This document shows positions 44,238-52,954 of a stretch of DNA of 64,000 nt, piece by piece. Location of the stretch: positions 3,348,001-3,412,000 of the forward strand of contig NZ_JAIQDI010000001.1 in the NCBI RefSeq assembly GCF_020034665.1, written 5' to 3'. The translations under genes and the position numbers were made by a program. The notes beneath the pieces were generated by a model. It was not told the DNA's origin, made no database searches, and was given only the letters and a program-made list of their open reading frames with translations. Origin of the DNA: Niabella beijingensis (GTDB lineage Bacteria > Bacteroidota > Bacteroidia > Chitinophagales > Chitinophagaceae). Position 1 is the first letter of the stretch, and the number at the start of each line of letters is the position of its first letter.

Positions 44238-44307
44238 TAGGCACATACATTCCGGCGAGAATCCGCGAAGATCAGCAGAATAGTTCCCTCGCAGATACTA
44301 CTGGGTT

Positions 44308-44398
44308 TTTCCCACAGATCTGTTTTCTCACAGATTCCATGGATCTCCACAGAAATTTTGTTGGACTTTAGTCTGTGAATGTCTGTGAGCGTAAAAGA
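44308..44398. repeat. CACAGAT/ATCTGTG hairpin repeat, copy 3
   Basis: Nearly the same sequence as copy 2 (CACAGATCTGTTTTCTCACA through TTTAGTCTGTGAATGTCTGT), ending at the stop codon of the GH109-like gene. The two copies are 180 bases apart. Confidence 0.7.
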
Positions 44399-44401
44399 TC
44401 C

Positions 44402-45805
44402 CTATCCTTTTATTGATTTTACGCCTGTAAGGTTGCCATGCTCAATAGAAAAATTAAGCGGGGCATTGGTTTTCCAGGCACCCTTTGTAAAATCCGGGAT
44501 GGTTACAGGAATGGATCTTCCCGCCACCGATTTTTCACTCAGGGGTCCGATGGACGACCAGAGCGCGGCATCGTATACATTGTGATCAACGGGCAGGCCG
44601 TTGCGCAGACAATCCACCCAGCGCCAGTCCATCAGGAAGTCCATGCCGCCATGACCACCGATCTGTTTGGCCATTTCACCCAGGTGCTTTACGAGCGGCA
44701 GTGTGTATTGTTCTTCGATCTTTTTCATTTCGGCCTCCGGCAGCCAGTTTTCATGTCCCACGGAGATCCTGCCGGGGAGCGGGTATTTTTGCGCTGCCGC
44801 CTTGGTGCCGCTGATCAGGTGCAGCCGCGAATACACCCGTGGTGAGCTGGTGTCGTGCTGCAATAGGATGGTCTTGCCCTTATTGGTCTTAATGACCGAA
44901 GTGTTCATGTTCCCCCGGAAAGGTGCATTCAGGAAAGGTTTGAAATCGGCAGCATCTTTCCGATAAGCTTCTTTTTCCAGTTCGTTCAACGTAAAATCAT
45001 TGCTGCTCATGGATACCAGGTATTCCATTTTATCGCCCCGGTTGATGTTCATGATATTGCAGACCGGTCCGAGCCCATGCGTGGGATACAGGTTGCCGTT
45101 GCGTTTGGCATTTTCGCGCAGCCGCCACAGGTCAAAGCGCTTGGTGGTATCAAACAAACTATCGGCAATATCATGTATATAGGCGCCTTCACCGTGAATG
45201 ATCTCTCCGAAAAATCCCTGGCGGGCCATGTTCAGGGTCAGCAGTTCAAAGAAGTCATAGCAACAGTTCTCCAGGAAGATACAGTGCCGCTTATACGTTT
45301 CCGAAGCCTTTACAAGATCCCATGCCTCCTGTACGTTATCATTGGTGCCGATCTCCATGGCCACATGTTTACCATGCGCCATGGCGTAAATGGCAATGGG
45401 GATGTGCAGCTTCCAGTGTGTGGCAATATACACCACATCGATGTCTTTGCGCTCGCAGAGCTGCATCCAGGCATCCGCCTTGCCGGTATACAATACGGGA
45501 TCAAAGCCGGTGCTTTTGATACTTTCTTTTGCAAGCCGCGCCCGCTCCGGCCGGATATCGCAAATGGCGTTGACCGCTACATGCTCGATATAACAGACGC
45601 GCTTAACGGCAGCGGCACCTCGGTTGCCTACCCCCACAAATCCGATACGTACCGTTTCCAGTTTAGGCGCCCGGTAATTATTCATATTTACCCCCGGCGC
45701 GAGGAGGGAAGAAGGAAGGGCAGCTGCCTGCGCGGTTCCCGCGCTGACCGCACCGGCACCCAGTATGCCAAATACTTTTAAAAAATCTCTTCTGTTCTGA
45801 TTCAT
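44402..45805 (-). CDS. Tat-exported GH109-like alpha-N-acetylgalactosaminidase
   Basis: A 467-residue Gfo/Idh/MocA-fold enzyme. The N-terminus MNQNRRDFLKVFGILGAGA is a twin-arginine signal (RRDFLK), so the protein is folded with its NAD and exported to the periplasm. The Rossmann motif GFVGVGNRGAAAV (about 54-66) binds NAD. Sequence blocks NLYPTHGLGPVCNIMNINRG and GGHGGMDFLMDWRWVDCLRNG are those of GH109, NAD-dependent glycosidases that remove alpha-linked N-acetylgalactosamine by an oxidation-elimination route. It is 105 bases downstream of nagB2 on the same strand, which agrees with an amino-sugar substrate. A plain dehydrogenase is the alternative. Confidence 0.85.
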   Translation of the reverse strand: MNQNRRDFLKVFGILGAGAVSAGTAQAAALPSSLLAPGVNMNNYRAPKLETVRIGFVGVGNRGAAAVKRVCYIEHVAVNAICDIRPERARLAKESIKSTGFDPVLYTGKADAWMQLCERKDIDVVYIATHWKLHIPIAIYAMAHGKHVAMEIGTNDNVQEAWDLVKASETYKRHCIFLENCCYDFFELLTLNMARQGFFGEIIHGEGAYIHDIADSLFDTTKRFDLWRLRENAKRNGNLYPTHGLGPVCNIMNINRGDKMEYLVSMSSNDFTLNELEKEAYRKDAADFKPFLNAPFRGNMNTSVIKTNKGKTILLQHDTSSPRVYSRLHLISGTKAAAQKYPLPGRISVGHENWLPEAEMKKIEEQYTLPLVKHLGEMAKQIGGHGGMDFLMDWRWVDCLRNGLPVDHNVYDAALWSSIGPLSEKSVAGRSIPVTIPDFTKGAWKTNAPLNFSIEHGNLTGVKSIKG

Positions 45806-45910
45806 AAAGCAAATTTTTCAGCGTGCAGTTAATATAATAAGATTATCTGAGATTACGGATACCGGTACGCCTGTCGTTAAGGAAGAACTGATCCCTTTTA
45901 TTCAATGATA

Positions 45911-46654
45911 CTATTTATGTACCGGTGCTAATAAAGCGGCGGAAGCTTCATCGAGGTACAATCCGCAGGAAGGGTGTTCCTGTAAAATGCTGGCAGGGTA
46001 AAGCGGACTTACCGGTTGCTCCACACTGTCCTTAATGGCCTGAGCCTTGCGACTGTCGGGTACGGAGCAAATGATATGTGCCGATTTCATGATCTGTTTT
46101 ACCGACATGCTGATGGCCTGTGCGGGTACATCTTCGAGGGTAGTGAACCAGCCTTCGCCCATTTGCTGCAGGCGGCATTTTTCATCGAGGTTCACGATGA
46201 GGTAAGGATCTTCCGTGTTAAAATCCGCGGGGGGGTCATTAAATGCCAGGTGCCCGTTCTCTCCGATACCTACGAGTGCCACATCGATGGGATACTGGCG
46301 GATGCGTTCATTTAAGTGCTGGCGCTCCTGTTCGGCGTTGTTCTCTCCATTGATGAGGAAATAAGCGTTTAAAGGAGCTACCTGGTCCAGGAAGCGTTCT
46401 TTAAGATATTTGCGGAAACTGGCGGGGTGGGTGACGGGCATCCCGATGTATTCATCGAGGTGGAACATGACCACCTTGCTCCAGTCGATGTCTTCTTTTA
46501 CGAGTTGTTGGAGGGTCTGAAACTGGCTGGTACCGGTTGCCAGTATGATATTGGCTTTATCGTTTTGTTCGATGGCGTTTCGGATGAGCTGAGCTGTTTT
46601 TGTTCCGGCAGCTTTTCCCAGAGCCTGCTTGTCTTTCTGTATGTTCAGTTCCAT
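45911..46654 (-). CDS. nagB: Glucosamine-6-phosphate deaminase (copy 2)
   Basis: The second nagB. The protein is identical to copy 1 except at the extreme C-terminus, where the last residues read LAPVHK instead of LTPALK, because the duplicated DNA ends just before the stop codon. All NagB motifs noted for copy 1 are the same. The start ATG at 46654 gives 247 residues. It is divergent from the transporter gene across a 234-base region with two operator copies. On the minus strand it is followed after 256 bases of coding-free and leader sequence at most by the GH109-like gene (105 bases), so the two may form an operon. Confidence 0.93.
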   Translation of the reverse strand: MELNIQKDKQALGKAAGTKTAQLIRNAIEQNDKANIILATGTSQFQTLQQLVKEDIDWSKVVMFHLDEYIGMPVTHPASFRKYLKERFLDQVAPLNAYFLINGENNAEQERQHLNERIRQYPIDVALVGIGENGHLAFNDPPADFNTEDPYLIVNLDEKCRLQQMGEGWFTTLEDVPAQAISMSVKQIMKSAHIICSVPDSRKAQAIKDSVEQPVSPLYPASILQEHPSCGLYLDEASAALLAPVHK

Positions 46655-46699
46655 GTAAAAGTTAAATTTAAAATAGGGCGATGAAGTTTTTGTCGCAAC

Positions 46700-46707
46700 C
46701 AAAAGTA
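46700..46707 (-). promoter_or_regulatory. -7 promoter element of nagB2
   Basis: TACTTTTG on the minus strand, an exact TAnnTTTG match, duplicated with copy 1. Confidence 0.5.
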
Positions 46708-46752
46708 TCAATTACCGGAGAGTATTGTTATGTACCCGGTGAATAAAACAAC

Positions 46753-46764
46753 GGTAACGTTATC
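46753..46764. promoter_or_regulatory. LacI-type operator, nagB2 side
   Basis: GGTAACGTTATC, identical to the 12-mer at 35726-35737. Confidence 0.6.
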
Positions 46765-46776
46765 GGGAAGGATTCC

Positions 46777-46788
46777 GGCAACGTTACC
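46777..46788. promoter_or_regulatory. LacI-type operator, transporter side
   Basis: GGCAACGTTACC, the reverse complement form of the site at 35793-35804. It is centred 24 bases from the nagB2 operator and lies outside the duplicated segment, so it was not copied with it. Confidence 0.6.
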
Positions 46789-46888
46789 ACTCATTTATCA
46801 GGTGGGAAGCAATGTGTGAACCTCAATAATCAATATTTTAGCGAATGCGATCCAACGCCGGAAACCGGCCTGATCCCAGACGATAAAT

Positions 46889-48208
46889 ATGAAAGAAAAG
46901 AATACAGCGGTATCAGCCTCCGCGCTTACAAACAGACAGGTCGGTGTTTCGATAGGTATTATTGCCGTAGTGTTTTTTGTGATTGGTTTTATATCCTGGG
47001 TAAACTCCATCCTGATCCCTTATTTCAAGATTGCCTGCGAACTGACTACCTTTGAATCGTACTTTGTTACGTTTGCTTTTTATATTTCCTACCTGATCAT
47101 TTCGGTGCCTTCTTCCTATATGCTCAAACGCACCGGCTTTAAAAAGGGCATGGCCATTGGGTTTGGTGTAATGGCGATCGGCGCCTTTCTGTTTATACCT
47201 GCCGCGCTCACCCGTACTTATGGTATGTTCTTAACCGGTTTGTTTGCATTGGGGGTGGGACTTTCCGTATTACAAACAGCCGCCAATCCTTATATTACCA
47301 TACTGGGGCCTATCGACCGCGCAGCCCAGCGGATCAGCATTCTCGGGGTTTGTAATAAGGGTGCAGGCATACTGGCACCCCTGATCTTTGCAGCCGTTAT
47401 TTTACGCAAAACGGATACCGAACTGTTCAAGCGTATTCCGCTGATGCAACCCGGAGAACGGGAGCAGGTGCTGGATGAACTGATACAGCGGGTTATGGTG
47501 CCCTATTTTGTTGTGGGGCTTGTGTTGCTGCTGCTGGGATTGCTGATCCTGAAATCGCCCCTGCCTGAGATCAATACAGAAAAAGAGGACCCGGAGGTTT
47601 CAAAGGCCAACGCCGATAAGAAAAGTATTTTTGATTTTCCCTACCTGATCTTAGGCGCTGTTGCCATCTTCCTGCATGTGGGTACGCAGGTGATCTCTAT
47701 TGACACGATCATCGGTTATGCCACTTCCATGCACATGCCATTGCTGGAAGCCAAGGTCTTTCCTTCCTATACGTTGTTTGCCACCATCTGCGGTTACCTG
47801 CTGGGAGTGATCGCCATACCCAGGCTGATCAGTCAGAAAAAAGCCTTACAGCTATGCACCATCCTGGGCACCCTCTTCTCCTTACTGATCCTGTTTATAA
47901 AGGGCAACAGCAACTTCCTGGGACATACCGTTGATGCCTCTATCTGGTTTGTGGCCCTGCTGGGCTTTGCCAATTCCCTTATCTGGGCAGGCATCTGGCC
48001 GCTGGCCATTAACGGACTGGGACGGTTCACCAAACTGGGCGCATCGGTGATGATCATGGGACTTTGTGGTAACGGCATCCTGCCACTGGTATATGGCCAC
48101 CTGGCGGATCTGCACGGAACGCGTGAAGCCTACTGGGTGCTGGTGCCCTGCTACCTGTACCTGGTTTTTTATGCCTTCTATGGGCACCGTATAAAAAAAT
48201 GGTCGTAA
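46889..48208 (+). CDS. MFS sugar transporter of the FucP/NagP type
   Basis: A 439-residue inner-membrane permease with about 12 transmembrane helices and a central cytoplasmic loop (about 225-250). It resembles the FHS family (fucose, GlcNAc and galactose/glucose permeases): IGFISWVNSILIPYFKIACEL, SVLQTAANPYITILGP and GANKGAGILAPL-like sequence (here CNKGAGILAPL). With nagA 10 bases downstream and nagB divergent, GlcNAc or GalNAc is the likely substrate, as for the NagP permease of Xanthomonas and Shewanella. It sits downstream of two LacI-type operators, so it is probably repressed without sugar. Confidence 0.88.
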   Translation: MKEKNTAVSASALTNRQVGVSIGIIAVVFFVIGFISWVNSILIPYFKIACELTTFESYFVTFAFYISYLIISVPSSYMLKRTGFKKGMAIGFGVMAIGAFLFIPAALTRTYGMFLTGLFALGVGLSVLQTAANPYITILGPIDRAAQRISILGVCNKGAGILAPLIFAAVILRKTDTELFKRIPLMQPGEREQVLDELIQRVMVPYFVVGLVLLLLGLLILKSPLPEINTEKEDPEVSKANADKKSIFDFPYLILGAVAIFLHVGTQVISIDTIIGYATSMHMPLLEAKVFPSYTLFATICGYLLGVIAIPRLISQKKALQLCTILGTLFSLLILFIKGNSNFLGHTVDASIWFVALLGFANSLIWAGIWPLAINGLGRFTKLGASVMIMGLCGNGILPLVYGHLADLHGTREAYWVLVPCYLYLVFYAFYGHRIKKWS

Positions 48209-48218
48209 ATTCAAACAG

Positions 48219-49412
48219 ATGGAACGTTATCTGAAAATCAGCAATGCCCGGATCCTTACACCTCACCGGGTCATTAAAGAAGGTACTTTAATTGCAGCGG
48301 AGGGCCGCATTGTGTATGTAGGCGAAGCGAACCAGGAGATCGGTGACGCCCTGGAGATCGATGCAGGCGGACAATACCTGGCTCCGGGGTTTATCGACCT
48401 GCATGTGCATGGTGGCGGCGGTTGCGATTTTATGGACGGAACGAGTGATGCTTTTATAAAAATAGCAGAAACACACGCCCGGTACGGCACTACGGCTTTA
48501 TACCCCACCACGCTTACCAGCGAAAAAAAGGACCTGCTGGAAACACTGGATATTTTTGAAGAAGCGCAACAGCAGAACAGGCATGGCGCCCGGTTGCTGG
48601 GTATGCACCTGGAAGGGCCTTATTTTGCCATGAACCAGCGCGGTGCCCAGGATCCGCGCTACATCCGCGATCCGGACCCTGCGGAATATAAAGAGGTGAT
48701 CGCTTATTCCAATGCCATAAAACGCTGGAGTGCGGCACCGGAGCTGGAAGGGGCCATTGAACTGGGACAATACCTGCTTTCGGAAAACATCCTCCCTGCC
48801 ATCGCCCATACCGATGCGGTATATGATGAGGTGCTGAAGGCTTTTGAGAACGGTTATACGCTCGCTACTCATTTTTATTCGGGGATGTCGGGGGTTTCAA
48901 GGCGGAACGGATACCGCTATGCGGGGGTGATCGAAAGTGGTTACCTCATTGATGCCATGGACGTAGAAGTGATAGCAGACGGTATCCACCTGCCCGCGCC
49001 TTTATTAAAGCTGATCGTAAAGATCAAAGGAGCAGACCGCATCGCATTGATCACGGATGCCATGCGTGCCGCAGGTATGCCGGAAGGGGAGAGTGTGCTG
49101 GGCGGAAAAGAAAACGGACTGAAAGTAATTGTGGATAAGGGGGTGGCCTGGCTGCCGGACCGCAGCTCTTTTGCAGGAAGTGTGGCCACGGCCGACCGGC
49201 TGGTTCGGAATATGGTGGACCTGGCGGAAGTTCCATTGATCGATGCGGTGCGCATGATCACCGCCACACCGGCACGTATTATGGGGATCGATCAGCAAAA
49301 GGGAGCTCTGGTTGCCGGCAGGGATGCTGATCTGGTGCTCTTTGATGAGCAGGTACGCATCAGCAAAACGATCATCGGGGGACAGATCGTATACAGCAGG
49401 GGTGCCGGTTAA
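48219..49412 (+). CDS. nagA: N-acetylglucosamine-6-phosphate deacetylase
   Basis: NagA removes acetate from GlcNAc-6-phosphate to give the substrate of NagB. The 397-residue protein has the amidohydrolase HxH in FIDLHVHGGGGCDFMDG (His62, His64), LEGPYFAMNQRGAQ (metal-ligand Glu), AHTDAVYDE (His), ATHFYSGMSG (His) and LITDAMRAAGMPEG with the catalytic Asp. The gene follows the transporter by 10 bases and so forms an operon with it. Its TAA overlaps the stop codon of the convergent lacI-type gene by 3 bases. A kinase that would supply GlcNAc-6-phosphate is not in the window. Confidence 0.95.
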   Translation: MERYLKISNARILTPHRVIKEGTLIAAEGRIVYVGEANQEIGDALEIDAGGQYLAPGFIDLHVHGGGGCDFMDGTSDAFIKIAETHARYGTTALYPTTLTSEKKDLLETLDIFEEAQQQNRHGARLLGMHLEGPYFAMNQRGAQDPRYIRDPDPAEYKEVIAYSNAIKRWSAAPELEGAIELGQYLLSENILPAIAHTDAVYDEVLKAFENGYTLATHFYSGMSGVSRRNGYRYAGVIESGYLIDAMDVEVIADGIHLPAPLLKLIVKIKGADRIALITDAMRAAGMPEGESVLGGKENGLKVIVDKGVAWLPDRSSFAGSVATADRLVRNMVDLAEVPLIDAVRMITATPARIMGIDQQKGALVAGRDADLVLFDEQVRISKTIIGGQIVYSRGAG

Positions 49413-50419
49413 CGGCGGGTGGATTCCCGTTCGATCAGCGTGCCGGGAAGCACTACTTCTTCCGGAATAAAATTCCGTTTACCGATATGTTTCAGCAGCA
49501 GCTCGCAACTTCTTTTGCCGATCTCAAAGGCCGGCTCGGCAATAGTGGAAAGGGTGGGCGACACAACCGTAGACACCGGGTCGTTGGTAAACCCGATCAC
49601 GCCAACCTGTTTCCCGACCCTGATCCCTTTTTCCTTTAATGCAACCATGGCGCCGATGGCCTTGCGGTCGTTCACGGCAAAAATAGCATCCGGACGCTCT
49701 TTCCGGCTTAAAAGGAGTTCAGCGTCCGACTGCCCGTTTTCCTGAGAAAAACCGGAATGAACGATCCATTGTTCCTTTATGGGCAAGCCGTGTTTTCGCA
49801 GCGCATCCAGGTAACCTTTCTTGCGTTTTTGAGTAAAGCCCAATCCTTCCGGACCCGCAATGTGCGCAATTTTCCGGTACCCCTGTCTGATCAGGTGCTC
49901 CACTGCTTCAAAAGCGCCGTTGTAATCATCCTGCATCACTTTTGAAGTTTTAATCGCATCCGGTACCCGGTCAAAAAATACAATAGGCACGCCGGTGTCG
50001 ATCACCTGCTGAAAATGAGTATAGGCATCGGAGTCGGAAGAAACAGCGATCAGTAATCCGTCCAGGTTAGACACCGCGAGGTTCTTAATAATGGAAAGTT
50101 CCCGCTCCGGGGAATCGTTCGTGATGTGCAGGATAATATTGTAATCATGCTGGTAGGCCACTTCCTGTATCCCCGTAATTACGGTTGAAAAATAATAGTT
50201 GGTGACAAAAGGCAGGATCACCGCCAGGTTATGGGAGCTGCGGTTCACGAGTCCTGTGGCATTGAAATTCGGCCGGTAATTCAGTTCACTTGCCATTGCC
50301 AGTACTTTTTCCCGCGTTTCCTGGTTCACATCATACGTGTCACGCAACGCACGGGACACGGTTGATACGGAAATATTCAGTTTTTTGGCAATATCCTTGA
50401 TGGTAACAAATCGGCCCAT
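49409..50419 (-). CDS. LacI-family transcriptional regulator
   Basis: A 336-residue repressor-type protein. The N-terminal helix-turn-helix and hinge helix are plain: VTIKDIAKKLNISVSTVSRAL (about 4-24) and LNYRPNFNATGL. The rest is a periplasmic-binding-protein-like sugar sensor (about 60-330) with LAVILPFVTNYYFSTVITGI and PDAIFAVNDRKAIGAMVAL. It sits at the end of the transporter-nagA operon in convergent orientation. I infer that it controls this region through the five GGTAACGTTATC-like sites. The effector is probably a sugar phosphate or amino sugar. Its own promoter shows no such site. Confidence 0.93.
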   Translation of the reverse strand: MGRFVTIKDIAKKLNISVSTVSRALRDTYDVNQETREKVLAMASELNYRPNFNATGLVNRSSHNLAVILPFVTNYYFSTVITGIQEVAYQHDYNIILHITNDSPERELSIIKNLAVSNLDGLLIAVSSDSDAYTHFQQVIDTGVPIVFFDRVPDAIKTSKVMQDDYNGAFEAVEHLIRQGYRKIAHIAGPEGLGFTQKRKKGYLDALRKHGLPIKEQWIVHSGFSQENGQSDAELLLSRKERPDAIFAVNDRKAIGAMVALKEKGIRVGKQVGVIGFTNDPVSTVVSPTLSTIAEPAFEIGKRSCELLLKHIGKRNFIPEEVVLPGTLIERESTRR

Positions 50420-50546
50420 GTAAACGCTTTATCGAATGGTAAAAGTCCTTACGGTGAAGATACTGAAATAAAGGCATCGGTGTATCGCCCTGTATATCAG
50501 GGTAAAGAATCTTTTTTGTTTGCCCGAAAAGTTGCATTTTTATAGC

Positions 50547-52580
50547 GTGAGGTATCTGATTCTTTTCTTTTTCCTTCTAAACATGCAGGCAACAGCTGCA
50601 CAGGAAACCGATTCCGTAAAAACCATCGACCCCATTACCGTTACCGGCAGGGCTTTTCAGCAAAAGGATGACATAACAACGGCGGTGGTGCGCCGGGTGG
50701 AATATGCCGTGCCCACCAGTAAAAGTTCGCTGGTGACGGCACTGAATACGGTGGCCGGAGTGCGTATGGAAGAACGTTCCCCGGGCAGTTACCGCATCAA
50801 TATCAGGGGCAGCTCGCTGCGTTCGCCTTTTGGTGTAAGGAATGTAAAAGTGTACTGGGGCGGCATCCCGCTTACGGATCCCGGCGGCAATACCTATTTC
50901 AATCAGCTGGCATTTAATAATTTTAATTCGATCAGTATTTTTAAAGGTCCGGCTTCCAGCATGTATGGTGCAGGTACCGGCGGCCTGATCCTGATAGAAC
51001 CGCCTGCAGCAACAAAAAAAGGTATAGGGGTGGAATATTTTACAGGAAGTTACAACGCGCACCATATCCTGGCGGAAGGCAGCTGGGCAAAAGACAATTA
51101 TACCAATACGGTTACCTATGCCCATGATCAATCCGACGGATACCGTGCGCAGTCGGCCATGCAGCGGAATAATCTCAGCTGGAACACCCATATCAAATGG
51201 AACGACCAGGAGCTGATCGCCTCCGTTCTTTTTTCGGATCTGTATTACCAGACACCGGGTGCATTAACCCTGAAGGAATATCAGCAGAACCCGCGTGCAG
51301 CGCGCCCGAAAGCCGGCGCTTTTCCGGGTGCGGAGCAGATCAATGCGGCCATCTGGCAGAAAACCATTACAGCCGGTGTAACCCACAAACAAAAATTCGG
51401 ATCGCACTGGAGCAATACCACCACCGGCTACGGTGCTTATGCATTGGTTAAGAACAGTGCCGTACGCAACTTTGAACAACGCAGGGAACCGCATTTCGGC
51501 GGCCGCACCGTTTTTGATTTTGAAAAAAAATGGGGAGAGACCGGTCTGCAATGGAGCAGCGGCATAGAAGCACAGCAGGGCTATTCCACGATCCGCGTGT
51601 CAGACAATAAAAACGGAAAGCCGGATACCCTGCAAACAGATGATGATGTTACCATCGGTACCTACAGTGTGTTTACGCAGGGGATGCTTTCCTGGAAAAG
51701 CTGGAACTATACCGCGGGTGTAAGTCTGAACCGGAGCCGGCTGGTGTTTTCCCGGTTGAACGAATATCCTGTTATCGAACAGGTATTCCGCTATAATAAT
51801 GAAGTAGCCCCCCGGTTCACGGTTTTAAAAAAGTTCAGACCTGTGGAACTGCTGGCCACCGTATCCCGCGGCTTTTCACCACCTACTGTTGCAGAAGTAT
51901 TGCCTTCCACCACTATTGTCAACCCGGACCTGAAGGCGGAGCATGGCTGGAATTATGAACTTACCGCCCGAAAGACCCTGCTTCGCGGACAGCTGCACCT
52001 GGAAGCGACCGGTTTTTATTTTGACCTGAGCCAGGCCCTGGTACAGCGACGGGATTCATCAGGAGCCGACTATTTCACCAATGCGGGGAACATCCGGCAA
52101 AAAGGAGCGGAACTGTATGCCGGCTACCGGCATTTCTTTGGCGCCGGCCCGCTGGATTACCTGAACATTACCGCCAACTATGCGCACAGCCATTTCCGCT
52201 ACAATGATTTTGTAAAGGAAACGCAGGACTATTCCGGCAACTGGGTACCCGGCGTTCCGATGAATACGCTGAATACCCAGCTGGGTCTGGTGTTAAAACA
52301 AGGGATCTATACGGATCTGAATTACTACGCAGCGTCTGCTGTTTTTTTAAACGACGCAAATGCGGAGAAAGCAACGGCCTATCATCTGATGGGTGTAAAA
52401 CTGGGATACAGGAGACAACTGAAGGAGGTGCTGGTAAATGTGTATGCGGGTGTTGACAACCTGTTTAATGAAACCTACAGCCTGGGCAATGATATCAATG
52501 CTGCGGGTGGCCGCTATTATAACGCGGCACCGTTGAGAAACTATTATGTGGGTGCCGCGATACGGTTGCGGAAAAATTAG
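50547..52580 (+). CDS. TonB-dependent outer-membrane receptor
   Basis: A receptor for active uptake across the outer membrane. I take the GTG at 50547 as start because it gives a good signal peptide (RYLILFFFLLNMQATAA, cleavage near QETDS); no in-frame ATG lies upstream. The N-terminal plug (about 30-155) contains VRMEERSPGSYRINIRGSSL and IFKGPASSMYGAGTGGLI. The rest is a 22-strand barrel ending YYVGAAIRLRKN. There is no SusC-type N-terminal domain or SusD partner, so a small ligand such as a siderophore is likelier than a glycan. Its stop overlaps the convergent TM2 gene by 3 bases. Confidence 0.92.
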   Translation: MRYLILFFFLLNMQATAAQETDSVKTIDPITVTGRAFQQKDDITTAVVRRVEYAVPTSKSSLVTALNTVAGVRMEERSPGSYRINIRGSSLRSPFGVRNVKVYWGGIPLTDPGGNTYFNQLAFNNFNSISIFKGPASSMYGAGTGGLILIEPPAATKKGIGVEYFTGSYNAHHILAEGSWAKDNYTNTVTYAHDQSDGYRAQSAMQRNNLSWNTHIKWNDQELIASVLFSDLYYQTPGALTLKEYQQNPRAARPKAGAFPGAEQINAAIWQKTITAGVTHKQKFGSHWSNTTTGYGAYALVKNSAVRNFEQRREPHFGGRTVFDFEKKWGETGLQWSSGIEAQQGYSTIRVSDNKNGKPDTLQTDDDVTIGTYSVFTQGMLSWKSWNYTAGVSLNRSRLVFSRLNEYPVIEQVFRYNNEVAPRFTVLKKFRPVELLATVSRGFSPPTVAEVLPSTTIVNPDLKAEHGWNYELTARKTLLRGQLHLEATGFYFDLSQALVQRRDSSGADYFTNAGNIRQKGAELYAGYRHFFGAGPLDYLNITANYAHSHFRYNDFVKETQDYSGNWVPGVPMNTLNTQLGLVLKQGIYTDLNYYAASAVFLNDANAEKATAYHLMGVKLGYRRQLKEVLVNVYAGVDNLFNETYSLGNDINAAGGRYYNAAPLRNYYVGAAIRLRKN

Positions 52581-52954
52581 AAATTACGGGGCTGGTTGAA
52601 AGTGGCAGTGATCAGTGCCGCGGTTTCGTAAGCCTGCTTGGCGTTGTAGCCCGTGGTAAGGGAATTGATGTTGATGATATCCACGATGGTACCGATAAGA
52701 CACAAGCCACCGGTCAGCAGGTAAACGATCCCCAGGGCAATGTCTCCGATGATCAGCCGGTGAATGCCTGCAACGCCTACAAATCCGAGCAAACATAATA
52801 ACAGCAGCTCCTGGCGCGATTTTCTCCTGCGCTGGTACAACATCAGGAATTGTTCCTGCTGTGAGGTGTTCATATCCCTGGTAATATTGAGCACGGTTAC
52901 CAACTCATCGTATTCAATATCCGGTATAACCCGTAATACTTGTTCCTGGTTCAT
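52577..52954 (-). CDS. TM2-domain membrane protein
   Basis: A 125-residue protein with a charged N-terminal half (about 1-48) and a C-terminal TM2 domain of two transmembrane helices. LLLCLLGFVGVAGIHRLIIG and ALGIVYLLTGGLCLIGTIVD have the GxHRFYxG-like turn of the family. The function of TM2 proteins in bacteria is unknown. It overlaps the upstream DUF2752 gene by 41 bases on the same strand, an arrangement often seen in Bacteroidota, so the two probably work together. Confidence 0.85.
   Translation of the reverse strand: MNQEQVLRVIPDIEYDELVTVLNITRDMNTSQQEQFLMLYQRRRKSRQELLLLCLLGFVGVAGIHRLIIGDIALGIVYLLTGGLCLIGTIVDIININSLTTGYNAKQAYETAALITATFNQPRNF

Larger units (their letters stand above)
45930..46766. 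repeat. Copy 2 of the near-perfect direct duplication
   Basis: Matches 34902-35739 at an offset of about 11.03 kb, same orientation, carrying nagB, its promoter element (46700-46707) and its operator (46753-46764). No transposase or terminal inverted repeats border either copy. Confidence 0.93.

Noticed and set aside
34902..46766. The nagB duplication considered as a composite transposon or insertion sequence
   Set aside because: The duplicated DNA encodes only nagB, has no terminal inverted repeats or target-site duplication that I can see, and no transposase lies near.
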